A DNA stretch of 64,000 nt, from NCBI GenBank assembly GCA_022821985.1, contig JAJECP010000024.1, forward strand, positions 124,001 through 188,000. Reading direction: 5' to 3'. Below, in pieces: positions 53,821 to 62,294 of this stretch. The stretch is from Acidimicrobiia bacterium. GTDB lineage: Bacteria; Actinomycetota; Acidimicrobiia; Acidimicrobiales; Poriferisodalaceae. The first letter of the stretch is position 1; every line of letters begins with the position of its first letter. The notes beneath the pieces are model-generated. The model did no database searches. It had not been told where the DNA came from and was given only the letters and a program-made list of their open reading frames with translations. The translations under genes and the position numbers were made by a program.

Positions 53821-55377
53821 CTACACGATGCGCGAGGACCGGTCGCCCCAGTACTCATCGCGCAGGATGCGCTTGTAGAGCTTGCCGGTGGGATGGCGGG
53901 GCAGCTCGTCGCGGAAGTCGACCGAACGAGGCACCTTGTAGTTCGCGAGGTGCTCGCGGCAGTAGCCCAGCAGCTCGGTGGCCAATGCGTCACCGGGTTC
54001 CACGCCGGCTAGCGGCTGTACCACAGCCTTCACTTCCTCGCCGAAGTCGTCATTGGGCACGCCGAACACTGCGGCATCGGCCACCTTGGGGTGCAGCACC
54101 AGGCAGTCCTCGATCTCTTGGGGATAGATGTTCACCCCGCCCGAGATGATCATGAACGCCTTGCGATCGGTCAGGTACAGGTAGCCGTCGTCGTCGACAC
54201 GCCCGACATCGCCCAGCGTCGACCAGAGCTCGTGATCGTCGTGCCGGGACTCGGCGGTTTTCGCAGGGTCGTTGTGGTACTCGAATGCCGGGATCTCACG
54301 CTCGAAGTAGATGGTGCCCGCCTCGCCGACCGGCAGCTCCTTGCCCTCGTCGTCGCAGATGTGGATCACCCCGATGAGTGGCTTGCCCACCGTGCCGGGC
54401 CGTTCGAGCCATTCGTCCGAATTCACGTAACAGAAGCCGTTCAGCTCGGTACCGGCGTAGTACTCGTGCAGGATCGGGCCCCACCACGAGATCATCTGGT
54501 GCTTCACCTCGACGGGGCACGGTGCCGCCGCATGCACGGCGACCTGGTGGCTGGAGAGGTCGTGCTGCGTGCGGGCCTTCTCGGGCAGCTTCAGCATCCG
54601 GCTGAACATGGTCGGCACCCACTGGCTGTGGGTGATGCGGTAGCGCTCGACGTACGACAGCGCTTCAGCGGCGTCGAAGCGGTCCATGACCACCGCTGTG
54701 CCGCCGACCGACTGCGTGCCGGTCGTGAACGACAGGGGCGCAGAGTGGTAGAGCGGCGCAGGCGAGAGATAGCGAGTGCCTTCGCCGAATCCGAAGACGC
54801 CGCCCAGCAGTCCGGCGCCGAGCAGATCGGGGTCGGTGATCGAGGTTCCGTCCAGCGGACGCATGATGCCCTTGGGGCGGCCCGTAGTGCCGGAGCTGTA
54901 CAGCATCGCCGATCCCCGCGGCTGTTCAGCCAGCGGTTCGGCGGGATAGGCCGCGATGGCATCTTCGAACGGGTCGAATCCGTCGGCAGCATCGTCGAAC
55001 ATCAGCCGGACGTCGCATTCGCCGATGAGCGACAGCATCTCGGTCGCCACATCGATGACGGCAGGCGATGCCACAAGCACTCGGGCCCCGCAGTCGTTGA
55101 CGATGTACGCCGCCTCGTCGGCCGTCAGGTAGCGGTTGACCGTGGTGAAGTACAGGCCGCTGCGCATGGCCGCCCAGTAGGCATCGAAGTAGCCGATGTT
55201 GTTGTCGGCGAAGATCGCCACGTGATCGCCGGGCCGGAGGCCTGCCGCCCACATGAGCTGCGCGAATTGGCAGCTGCGGGCCTCGAGCTCGCCGAACGTC
55301 CGGGTGTGGCCGTCGCGGGCCATGATCACCGCTGGACGGTCAGGGTCGGTCGCCGAGTACGTGCCGGGATAGCTCAT
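53821..55377 (-). CDS. AMP-dependent acyl-CoA synthetase/ligase
   Basis: A 518-residue ANL-superfamily enzyme that activates a carboxylate as acyl-AMP and then acyl-CoA. P-loop AMLYSSGTTGRPKGIM, A5 EYYAGTELNGF, A7 LWSTLGDVGRVDDDGYL, hinge DRKAFMIISGGVNIYPQEIE, and C-terminal catalytic Lys in HPTGKLYKRIL. The start MSYPGTYSATDPDRPAV matches the family; the frame is open 22 codons further. The acid substrate is not predictable. It lies 70 bp downstream of hisF and may be in the same transcript. Confidence 0.94.
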   Translation of the reverse strand: MSYPGTYSATDPDRPAVIMARDGHTRTFGELEARSCQFAQLMWAAGLRPGDHVAIFADNNIGYFDAYWAAMRSGLYFTTVNRYLTADEAAYIVNDCGARVLVASPAVIDVATEMLSLIGECDVRLMFDDAADGFDPFEDAIAAYPAEPLAEQPRGSAMLYSSGTTGRPKGIMRPLDGTSITDPDLLGAGLLGGVFGFGEGTRYLSPAPLYHSAPLSFTTGTQSVGGTAVVMDRFDAAEALSYVERYRITHSQWVPTMFSRMLKLPEKARTQHDLSSHQVAVHAAAPCPVEVKHQMISWWGPILHEYYAGTELNGFCYVNSDEWLERPGTVGKPLIGVIHICDDEGKELPVGEAGTIYFEREIPAFEYHNDPAKTAESRHDDHELWSTLGDVGRVDDDGYLYLTDRKAFMIISGGVNIYPQEIEDCLVLHPKVADAAVFGVPNDDFGEEVKAVVQPLAGVEPGDALATELLGYCREHLANYKVPRSVDFRDELPRHPTGKLYKRILRDEYWGDRSSRIV

Positions 55378-55447
55378 GGCGGGGAAGCTAGCGGGCGCCT
55401 TCGAGCTGGACTGAAACCGTCTAGCGGCGCCCGAACCCGGCAATCAA

Positions 55448-56230
55448 TCAGGCAGTGGGCGGGCGGACGGCCACGCCTGCGTCCAGCAGTGCTCGCTTGG
55501 CGTCGGCGATCGTGTGCTCGCCGAAGTGGAAGATCGAGGCCGCGAGCACGGCATCGGCGTTGGCGATGAGGGCGCCATCCACCAAGTGCTGCAACGTGCC
55601 CACTCCCCCGCTGGCCACCACAGGAATCTCCACCGCGTCCACGACGGCCCGTGTGAGCTCGAGGTCGAAGCCCGCCTTGGTGCCGTCGGCGTCCATGGAC
55701 GTCAGCAGGATCTCGCCGGCGCCGAGGTCGGCCACCTGACGCACCCAGTCGAGCGCGTCGATGCCGGTGTCTTCCCGGCCGCCCTTGACATAGACGTTCC
55801 AGGTGGTGCTTCCGTCGGCACCGGCGCCGTTCGATTTCGCATCCACCGCCACCACGACGCACTGGGTGCCGAACTCACCGGCGATCTCGCGCACCAGCTC
55901 TGGGCGGGCCACCGCAGCCGAGTTCACCGACACCTTGTCGGCTCCGGCCCGCAGCAACGCCCGGGCGTCGTCGACTGAGCGGATTCCCCCGCCGATCGTG
56001 AACGGGATGAAGACCTCTTCGGCGGTGTGACGGGCGAGCTCGATGATCGTGTCGCGGTTGTGCGCTGAGGCCGTGATGTCGAGGAAGACGATCTCGTCGG
56101 CGCCCTGGCGGTCGTACGCAGCCGCCAGCTCGACCGGGTCACCGGCGTCGCGCAGCCCGACGAAGTTGACGCCCTTGACGACCCGCCCGTCGTCCACGTC
56201 GAGGCACGGGATGACCCGCACGGTCTTCAT
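55448..56230 (-). CDS. hisF: Imidazole glycerol phosphate synthase, cyclase subunit
   Basis: Cyclase half of the HisFH complex producing IGP and AICAR. It is a 260-residue (beta-alpha)8 barrel: [18 protein letters not shown] (catalytic Asp), [33 protein letters not shown] (second Asp), [12 protein letters not shown]. Normal length. It lies 31 bp after hisA. Confidence 0.97.
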   Translation of the reverse strand: MKTVRVIPCLDVDDGRVVKGVNFVGLRDAGDPVELAAAYDRQGADEIVFLDITASAHNRDTIIELARHTAEEVFIPFTIGGGIRSVDDARALLRAGADKVSVNSAAVARPELVREIAGEFGTQCVVVAVDAKSNGAGADGSTTWNVYVKGGREDTGIDALDWVRQVADLGAGEILLTSMDADGTKAGFDLELTRAVVDAVEIPVVASGGVGTLQHLVDGALIANADAVLAASIFHFGEHTIADAKRALLDAGVAVRPPTA

Positions 56231-56261
56231 GTCGGCTCAGCCTCTCGTGCGGGTGCCCCGG

Positions 56262-57074
56262 TCACTGGCCTGGCCCTGGGCCGGGCTCGTCTACCTCTGC
56301 ACTGCCGCGGGCCACCACCACCGCGGCGACGGGCGAGATCACACCGTCATGAAGTGCCTTGCCCACGATGGCCCCCGCGAGCGTGTGCCCGTGCGGCGAA
56401 CGCAGGTCGCGCAGGTCGGCGATGTCGGCGAGACAGCCCACGCCGCCGCTGGCGATCACCGACATCGCCGGGGGCCGTTGGGGCGCATCCAGCACGCCGC
56501 GCAGCCCGGCCAGGTCGCTGCCGCCGCCCATGCCGTCGTGGGCGATCTGCGTCACGATCACCGCTTCGGCACCGCTGCCCGCCAGCCGGGTGAGGGCATC
56601 GCCGAGGCTGACGCCGCTCTGGTGTTCCCATCCGCGTGTGGCCACCTCGGTACCCCGCACATCGAGACCCACCGCGATGCGGTGACCGGCGGAAGCCAAT
56701 TCCCCGACGAGGTCGGGGTTCTCGATCGCTGCGGTGCCTACCACGCATCGGGCGACCCCGGCGTCGTACAGCGCTTCGGCGCGCTCGCGGCTGCGCACGC
56801 CGCCGCCGACCTGCACGTGCACACCGGCGTCGCCGACCGCGGCCACGACCGACCGGATCACGGCCCGGTTCTGCGGCTGCGGCTCGCCGGTGCGGGCAGC
56901 GTCGAGATCGACCATGTGGATCCAGCGGGTGCCCGCCTCTGCGAACTCGTGCGCCACTTCCACGGGGTTGGCGTCGTACCGCACCTCGCGGTCGTAGTCG
57001 CCCTGCACGAGGCGGACGCAGCGCCCGCCGCGCAGGTCGATCGCCGGATAAAGATCGAAGCTCACCGGCGGCAT
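56262..57074 (-). CDS. hisA: ProFAR isomerase (HisA; possibly PriA-type)
   Basis: Isomerises ProFAR to PRFAR; 270 residues. FDLYPAIDLRGGRCVRLVQGDYDRE has the first catalytic Asp and the phosphate-site Arg; VQVGGGVRS, VGLDVRGTEVATRGW with the second catalytic Asp, and SVIASGGVG follow. Many actinobacterial homologues (PriA) also do the TrpF reaction, but here a separate trpF exists, so a single function is possible. The start 57074 lies inside the hisH end (13-bp overlap); a longer in-frame extension runs antisense-like through hisH and is rejected. Confidence 0.95.
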   Translation of the reverse strand: MPPVSFDLYPAIDLRGGRCVRLVQGDYDREVRYDANPVEVAHEFAEAGTRWIHMVDLDAARTGEPQPQNRAVIRSVVAAVGDAGVHVQVGGGVRSRERAEALYDAGVARCVVGTAAIENPDLVGELASAGHRIAVGLDVRGTEVATRGWEHQSGVSLGDALTRLAGSGAEAVIVTQIAHDGMGGGSDLAGLRGVLDAPQRPPAMSVIASGGVGCLADIADLRDLRSPHGHTLAGAIVGKALHDGVISPVAAVVVARGSAEVDEPGPGPGQ

Positions 57075-57703
57075 TGGTCGGCCCTCACTGCGGCGAGGAA
57101 GTTCTCTGCCAGCCGTTTGCCGGCATCGCCGGACTTCTCCGGGTGGAACTGGGTAGCCCACAGCCGGCCGCGCTCGGTGACAGCGGTGATCGGCGTGGGG
57201 TAGTCGCATGTCGCGGCAACCAGTTCGGGATCGGTGTCGGGCGCGTAGCTGTGGACGAAGTACATCCAGGCGCCGTCGGTCAGTCCGGCCAGCAATGGGC
57301 AGCTTGGGCGCTGCACATCGAGCCGGTTCCACTGCATCTGCGGGCGCACGATGCCGTCGGGCAGCAGTCGCACTGTGCCGGGCATCACGCCCATGCCCGG
57401 AACGCCCGGCGCTTCCTCGGACGCTTCGAACAGCATCTGCATGCCGACGCATATGCCGAGGAACGGCCGCCCGCTCTCGATGGCATCGAGTGCGGGCTGC
57501 TCCAAGCCCGTCGAGCGCAGCTGATCCATGCAGGTGCCGAAGTGCCCCACCCCGGGCAGCACGACTCCGGCGGCGTCAGCAATCAATCCGGCGTCCGCGG
57601 TCAGTCGGGCGTCAGCACCTACCCGTTCGAGTGCCTTCTGGGCCGACCGCAGGTTGCCGATGCCGTAGTCGAGGACCGCAACGAGAGGACGATCGCCATT
57701 CAC
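57062..57703 (-). CDS. hisH: Imidazole glycerol phosphate synthase, glutaminase subunit
   Basis: Supplies ammonia to HisF. It is a 213-residue class I amidotransferase: LDYGIGNLRSAQKAL, LPGVGHFGTCM (oxyanion strand), Cys in FLGICVGMQMLF, and His/Glu in TQFHPEKSGD. Lies between hisB (10 bp) and hisA (overlap) in the operon. Confidence 0.97.
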   Translation of the reverse strand: MNGDRPLVAVLDYGIGNLRSAQKALERVGADARLTADAGLIADAAGVVLPGVGHFGTCMDQLRSTGLEQPALDAIESGRPFLGICVGMQMLFEASEEAPGVPGMGVMPGTVRLLPDGIVRPQMQWNRLDVQRPSCPLLAGLTDGAWMYFVHSYAPDTDPELVAATCDYPTPITAVTERGRLWATQFHPEKSGDAGKRLAENFLAAVRADQCRR

Positions 57704-57713
57704 CTGACGTCCT

Positions 57714-58307
57714 TCACAGGACGCCCTTGGTGGAGGGCAGCACGTCGTCGGCGACGCGGATGGCGTCGTAGAAGGCGCGTGCCGCGCCCTTGAAGCTGGC
57801 CTCGATGATGTGGTGGGTGTTGCGGCCTCGCAGCATCACCAAGTGCAAGGTGATGCCCGCGGACATGACGAGTCCCCGCCAGAACTCCTCGCAGAGCTGT
57901 GGGTCGAACGGCGGGTCGCCCAGGATCTTCTCGCCGGGCGGCTCGATGTCGTAGTGCAGATACGGCCGGCCCGACAGGTCGAGCACCACCTCGACGGCCG
58001 CCTCATCGAGCGGCACCACATAGGACGCAAAGCGGCGCACTCCGGCCTTGTCGCCCCAGGCCTGCCGCATCGCTTCGCCGAGGGCGATGCCGGTGTCTTC
58101 CACCGTGTGGTGGGCGTCGATCTCGAGATCGCCGACGGTGCGCAGCTGCAGATCGAAGCGGGCGTGCTTGGCGAGCTGGGCGACCATGTGGTCGAAGAAC
58201 GGCAGGCCCGTCGAGATGTCGTTCTGGCCGGAGCCGTCGAGGTCGAGCGTCAGGTCGATCCGGGTTTCTTTGGTGTTGCGCTGCACAGTGGCAGTACGAG
58301 CAGTCAT
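57714..58307 (-). CDS. hisB: Imidazoleglycerol-phosphate dehydratase
   Basis: A 197-residue manganese enzyme with duplicated half-domains: FFDHMVAQLAKHARFDL, DAHHTVEDTGIALGEAM, and the second set FKGAARAFYDAI with GRNTHHIIEASFKG. Metal-binding His/Glu motifs HHTVED and HHIIEA are intact. It is the monofunctional form, with no phosphatase domain. The ATG at 58307 is chosen over an in-frame start 8 codons upstream, which would overlap the hisC stop. Confidence 0.97.
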   Translation of the reverse strand: MTARTATVQRNTKETRIDLTLDLDGSGQNDISTGLPFFDHMVAQLAKHARFDLQLRTVGDLEIDAHHTVEDTGIALGEAMRQAWGDKAGVRRFASYVVPLDEAAVEVVLDLSGRPYLHYDIEPPGEKILGDPPFDPQLCEEFWRGLVMSAGITLHLVMLRGRNTHHIIEASFKGAARAFYDAIRVADDVLPSTKGVL

Positions 58308-58317
58308 GGCAACCTCA

Positions 58318-59394
58318 TTATCGCGAGACAACTTCCGACAGGGCGTCGAGAAAGCGGTCGTTCTCCGGCGGGGTGCCCACGGTCACCCGCAGGCAGTCGG
58401 CGAGCCGGGGCCACCCTGAGCAGTTCCGCACGAGCACCGATCGGTCCACGAGCGCCTGCCAGATGTCGTCGCCGCTGTGCCCGCTGGGGGTCGTGCGGAA
58501 CAGGATGAAGTTGGACTGCGAGGGCCACACGTCGAGGCCCATCCCGCTCAGCGCGGCCTCGATCCTCTCTCGCTCGGACACGATCGCTGCGACCCGATGC
58601 TCCATGTCATCGGTGAAGCGCAGCGCCACGCGTCCGGCGATCTGCTTGAAGGTGTCGACGTGGTACGGCAGCACCACCTTCTCGAACTCTGCGGCCATGC
58701 CCGACGGAATGACGGCGTAGCCCAGCCGCGCCCCGGCCATCGCCCACGTCTTGGAGTAGGTACGCGTGACGACCAGGTTGTCGGGTCCGCCGGCGCTGTC
58801 GCACACGTCGACGGCGCTCCAGTCGGCGAACTGCCCGTAGGCCTCGTCGACCACGACGAGGCCCGGCGCGATCTCCAGCGCCCGCTGGAGCACCTCGATG
58901 CGCTCGGGCGTGCCGGTGGGATTGTTGGGCGAGCACAGGAACACGATCGACGGCCGGTGCCGCTCGATCACTCGCTCCAGCTCGTACACGCTGACGCTGC
59001 CGTCGGCCTGGCGCTCGCCTTCCACCACAGCGCATTGGGTGCTGCGCGCGATCTGGCCGTACATCGCGTAGGTGGGCTCGAAGGTGGCAACGCTGCGGCC
59101 TGCACCTCCGTAGGTCAGGCACAGCGTCTGCAGCACCTCGTTGGAGCCGTTGGCCACGAAGATCCGGTCGGGGTCGGTGCCGGCCAGCTTGGCAAGGTCG
59201 GCCCGCAGGGCAGCGGCCGTACGGTCCGGGTAGCGGTGCCATTCGACGTTGCGCAACTCGGCAGCAAGGGCGTCGGCAAATTCCGGCGGTGGCCCCACCG
59301 GCGCCTCGTTGGTGTTGAGCCGCACCTCCACGTCGATCTGCGGCGAGTGGTAGCCGTCGAGCAGGCGCAGGTCGTCGCGAACTGCAGGTTTCAT
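58318..59394 (-). CDS. hisC: Histidinol-phosphate aminotransferase
   Basis: A 358-residue PLP enzyme of fold type I: LNTNEAPVGPPPEF, ANGSNEVLQTL, FLCSPNNPTGTP, VVDEAYGQF, the PLP lysine in RTYSKTWAMAGARLGY, and a C-terminal Arg in CLRVTVGTPPEN. The ATG overlaps the hisD stop by 4 bp. The hisD-C-B-H-A-F order is a common actinobacterial arrangement; hisG, hisI and hisE are not present in the window. Confidence 0.97.
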   Translation of the reverse strand: MKPAVRDDLRLLDGYHSPQIDVEVRLNTNEAPVGPPPEFADALAAELRNVEWHRYPDRTAAALRADLAKLAGTDPDRIFVANGSNEVLQTLCLTYGGAGRSVATFEPTYAMYGQIARSTQCAVVEGERQADGSVSVYELERVIERHRPSIVFLCSPNNPTGTPERIEVLQRALEIAPGLVVVDEAYGQFADWSAVDVCDSAGGPDNLVVTRTYSKTWAMAGARLGYAVIPSGMAAEFEKVVLPYHVDTFKQIAGRVALRFTDDMEHRVAAIVSERERIEAALSGMGLDVWPSQSNFILFRTTPSGHSGDDIWQALVDRSVLVRNCSGWPRLADCLRVTVGTPPENDRFLDALSEVVSR

Positions 59395-60707
59395 GGCCGC
59401 ACTCCGGAGGTTGACCACTCCTTGCGGCGCGACACCGAGGCGGCGTGCGCCCACAGGCCCTCGGCCTCGGCGAGCTCGGCAACCGCTGGCGCAAGTTGGT
59501 CGAAGCCGGCTTCGGACACGTCCACAACGTGCATGCGCTTGGTGAAGTCGTCGGTGGTGAGCGCTCCGGCGAAGCGGGCCGTGCCGGCGGTGGGCAGTAC
59601 GTGCGACGGCCCCGCCACGTAGTCGCCGACCGATGCGGGTGCCCAGGGACCGATGAACACAGCGCCGGCATGGCGGATGCTGCTGACGAGCTCTTCGGCG
59701 CCCTCGCACATGAGCTGGAGGTGCTCGGGGGCGACGAAGTTGGCAACGTCGGCAGCCTGCGCTGGCCCGTCCACGAGACACACGAAGCCGTCGGCCTCCA
59801 GCGTTGCCAGCGTCTCCTCCCGGCGGGGCGACAGGTCGACGATCTGGCCGATGGCATCGCAGACGGCGTCGGCGCAGCCTTCATCCCACGTGACCAGCCA
59901 GGCACGCCCGCCGGGGCCATGCTCAGCCTGCAGCACCACGTCGGTTGCGGCCGCTGCCGGCGGGCAGGTCGCGTCGGCAATCACCACGATCTCCGACGGC
60001 CCCGCGAACGCAGAGGCCACGCCTACATCACCGGCAACGAGTTGCTTGGCGGTGGCCACCCAGGCATTGCCGGGCCCGGCCACGACATCGGCGGGCCGGA
60101 TCGTCTCGGTGCCGTACGCGAGCGCCGCGACGGCCTGCACGCCGCCCACCCGGTGCACTTCGGTGACGCCGCACAAGTGCGCCGCCGCCAGCACCGGCGC
60201 CGCAAGGCTGCCGTCGGGACCGGGCGGCGAGCAAAGCACGATGTCTTCCACGCCTGCGGCGCGGGCGACCAGCACAGTCATCAGCACGGTGGACGGATAG
60301 GCAGCCAGGCCGCCCGGCACGTAGATGCCAGCCCGATCCACCGGCTGGCTGACCGACCGCACGGTGACGCCGTCGCGCTCATACGTGTGATTCGCTGCGG
60401 CCTCGGCCCGGTGAAACTCCAAGATGCGGCGGTGGGCGGTCTCCATCGCTAAGCGCAAACCGGGCGACAAGCTCTCCCACGCTGCAGACAATTCCGCAAC
60501 CGGTACCAGCGGGTCGGCGATATCGACGCCATCAAAGCGCGCCGTGAGCTTCCGGACAGCAGCGTCGCCCCCGTCCCGCACCTGAGCGATCAGCTCACGA
60601 ACGGCCTCGGCCGACACCGCATCTCCCACCTGCGGGCGCGGCAACAGACCGGCAAGCTCATCGCCCAGTTTGTCGCCCAGGCCCCGCAGGTCCAGCCGCT
60701 CCAGCAC
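59391..60707 (-). CDS. hisD: Histidinol dehydrogenase
   Basis: A 438-residue zinc enzyme oxidising histidinol to histidine in two NAD steps. Seen: DRAGIYVPGGLAAYPST, GPGNAWVATAKQLV, AGPSEIVVIAD, the zinc-site HGPGG region (LQAEHGPGG), the catalytic Glu-His in NFVAPEHLQL, and GPSHVLPTAGTARF. The GTG at 60707 (VLERLDLRG) gives the usual N-terminus; an upstream in-frame GTG at 60743 and an earlier start are possible, and none has a clear ribosome site. First gene of the his operon. Confidence 0.95.
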   Translation of the reverse strand: MLERLDLRGLGDKLGDELAGLLPRPQVGDAVSAEAVRELIAQVRDGGDAAVRKLTARFDGVDIADPLVPVAELSAAWESLSPGLRLAMETAHRRILEFHRAEAAANHTYERDGVTVRSVSQPVDRAGIYVPGGLAAYPSTVLMTVLVARAAGVEDIVLCSPPGPDGSLAAPVLAAAHLCGVTEVHRVGGVQAVAALAYGTETIRPADVVAGPGNAWVATAKQLVAGDVGVASAFAGPSEIVVIADATCPPAAAATDVVLQAEHGPGGRAWLVTWDEGCADAVCDAIGQIVDLSPRREETLATLEADGFVCLVDGPAQAADVANFVAPEHLQLMCEGAEELVSSIRHAGAVFIGPWAPASVGDYVAGPSHVLPTAGTARFAGALTTDDFTKRMHVVDVSEAGFDQLAPAVAELAEAEGLWAHAASVSRRKEWSTSGVRP

Positions 60708-60821
60708 GGCGCCGAGGGTACCCCCACCCCTTCGCGCCACTGCCACAAATTTGACCCAACAAGAGATCACGCAACAACTGCGAGTCCGTAATCGCCGGAC
60801 CAACTATCGGGCCGCCTTCAC

Positions 60822-61304
60822 TCAACCTCCGTTGTCGTCATTCGATTCGCTATCTGCGGTGTCCCGCGCAGGTCGAGACAGGCCAGCAGTTGTCTCCAGG
60901 CGAGCCAGCCGTTCGGTTTGGTCCAGCAGCGTCGCGTTCACCTCACCGAAGCCGTCCTGCATCTCCGCCCGCAGCTCGCCGATCTCCATGTCGATCTTGG
61001 CGTCGAGCTCGTTGTGGGCCTCATCGATCTTGTCGCCGAGGCCGTCAATACGGTCTCCCAGCGAGTTCATCTGCGACGACATGTACGTCAGCGCCCACAG
61101 CAACACGCCCGCAAGCAACGTGCCGAGCAACCCGATGATCGCGTTCGGCGACACCGTTCGCGGCTCCCGCCACAGCGCGCCCGCAGCAACAGCACCCGTC
61201 GCCGACGGTCGGGCTAGCGGGCGTGGCTCAAGATCGGCGGGAGTCGTGCCGTCGGCGTCTGCCTGGTCAGTCATCGCGGCGATCGATTCAATAGGAGCGG
61301 ACAT
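60822..61304 (-). CDS. Single-membrane-span coiled-coil protein, copy A
   Basis: A 160-residue protein. A disordered N-terminus is followed by one membrane helix (NAIIGLLGTLLAGVLLWALTY, about 53-75), then a heptad-rich coiled coil (MNSLGDRIDGLGDKIDEAHNELDAKIDMEIGELRAEMQ) ending VNATLLDQTERLARLET. The ending is shared with the divergent neighbour, so the two are probably paralogs. The ATG at 61304 has a GAGG upstream; a longer in-frame start at 61403 is less likely. Function unknown; hisD lies 114 bp downstream on the same strand. Confidence 0.65.
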   Translation of the reverse strand: MSAPIESIAAMTDQADADGTTPADLEPRPLARPSATGAVAAGALWREPRTVSPNAIIGLLGTLLAGVLLWALTYMSSQMNSLGDRIDGLGDKIDEAHNELDAKIDMEIGELRAEMQDGFGEVNATLLDQTERLARLETTAGLSRPARDTADSESNDDNGG

Positions 61305-61436
61305 CGGCCCTCGCTGCACGTCACGGCGCTGCAGAGCGCACATGTGGTTCAGAATCGGTCGCCGCTGATGCCGGGCAACGATGGCACCCAACAAGCTAGC
61401 CACCCCGCGCTACACACCCGCAACCCAATTGCGCTC

Positions 61437-61485
61437 GTCAGATCGAATTGATATCAAATCACTTTAAATTACTTTCATTTCACCA
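61437..61485. promoter_or_regulatory. AT-rich divergent promoter region
   Basis: An AT-rich stretch unlike the rest of the window (AATTGATATCAAAT...CTTTAAATTACTTTCATT) lies between the divergent coiled-coil genes; GATATC sits inside the short palindrome TTGATATCAA. Such local AT richness in GC-rich DNA suggests promoters or a regulator site. No exact -10/-35 assignment is made. Confidence 0.5.
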
Positions 61486-61517
61486 CTACGCTGCCCTCCG
61501 CAAGTTGCAAGCCGGGG

Positions 61518-62021
61518 GTGACCGAGATGGCTATGGTGGCTGATATGGGCGAAGCCGCAACGGCGGAACGTGAAGCGGCCGAAGCATCGGTGCCGTCGCC
61601 GACTGGCACCGCCAACATGACCGCGTTGGCCCAGGCCGTTGCCCAAGAACTCGCCAGCCAGCAACGCGCCCGCCGCTCACCGCTGCTGATCTCGCTAGCG
61701 GCCGCGCTCATTGCTGGGCTGCTGGGGATGGCCGCTGCGGGCTATGTGGCGCTGAGAGCCGACATGAGCGCGCTGCACCAGCAGAATCTCGAACTGCATC
61801 AGGCGATCGGGGACCTCGAAACTCGCCTGCGCGCCGACATGACCGGCATCGAGACACAACTCCGGAGCGAAATGGCCGACATGGAGAGTCGCCTGCGCGC
61901 CGAAATCGCCGACTTCCGTGCCGAATTCAACGAGTTCCGCGCCGAGACGAACGCAACCCTGCTCGAGCACACAGCCCAGCTCGCCCGCCTCGAGACGGCA
62001 CTCGGACTCAGGCCGAGCTAG
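61518..62021 (+). CDS. Single-membrane-span coiled-coil protein, copy B
   Basis: A 167-residue protein. A disordered Ala/Glu-rich N-terminus precedes a membrane helix (LLISLAAALIAGLLGMAAAGYVAL, about 55-79). A long coiled coil of 11-residue-type repeats follows (LETRLRADMTGIETQLRSEMADMESRLRAEIADFRAEF), then NATLLEHTAQLARLETALGL, the same ending as copy A. The GTG at 61518 or an internal Met (residue 5 or 10) may start it. The architecture recalls the CCDC90/Bdr-type coiled-coil proteins. Function unknown. Confidence 0.65.
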   Translation: MTEMAMVADMGEAATAEREAAEASVPSPTGTANMTALAQAVAQELASQQRARRSPLLISLAAALIAGLLGMAAAGYVALRADMSALHQQNLELHQAIGDLETRLRADMTGIETQLRSEMADMESRLRAEIADFRAEFNEFRAETNATLLEHTAQLARLETALGLRPS

Positions 62022-62054
62022 CACCCCACGTCGCCAGGCCACGGCATCGCTAGC

Positions 62055-62252
62055 GTGCCGCAGGTGATCAGCGCTGCGGAGCTGTCGTCGATCGAGACGG
62101 CTGTCGGCGAGCTGGGCAACCGCGTGGCGCAGGCTGCCGATGAGCTGATGGGCACGCCGCATGAGGACGTCGGCGTGGAGCTGTATGAGGTGGAGCGCTC
62201 GTTGCGGATGGCTCGCCGCCGCTTGACCCAGGCCACCGAAGCGCTTCGCTGA
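62055..62252 (+). CDS. Small helical protein
   Basis: A 65-residue protein of two helices: SAAELSSIETAVGELGNRVAQAADEL and VGVELYEVERSLRMARRRLTQATEAL. It is amphipathic with no Cys and no membrane segment. It starts with GTG 33 bp after the coiled-coil gene. Regular codon use and a clear helix pattern support a real gene. Not recognised. Confidence 0.5.
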   Translation: MPQVISAAELSSIETAVGELGNRVAQAADELMGTPHEDVGVELYEVERSLRMARRRLTQATEALR

Positions 62253-62294
62253 GGCCCGCGAGCCGCTCCAGAAGCAGCTACGGCGCGGAGACTG

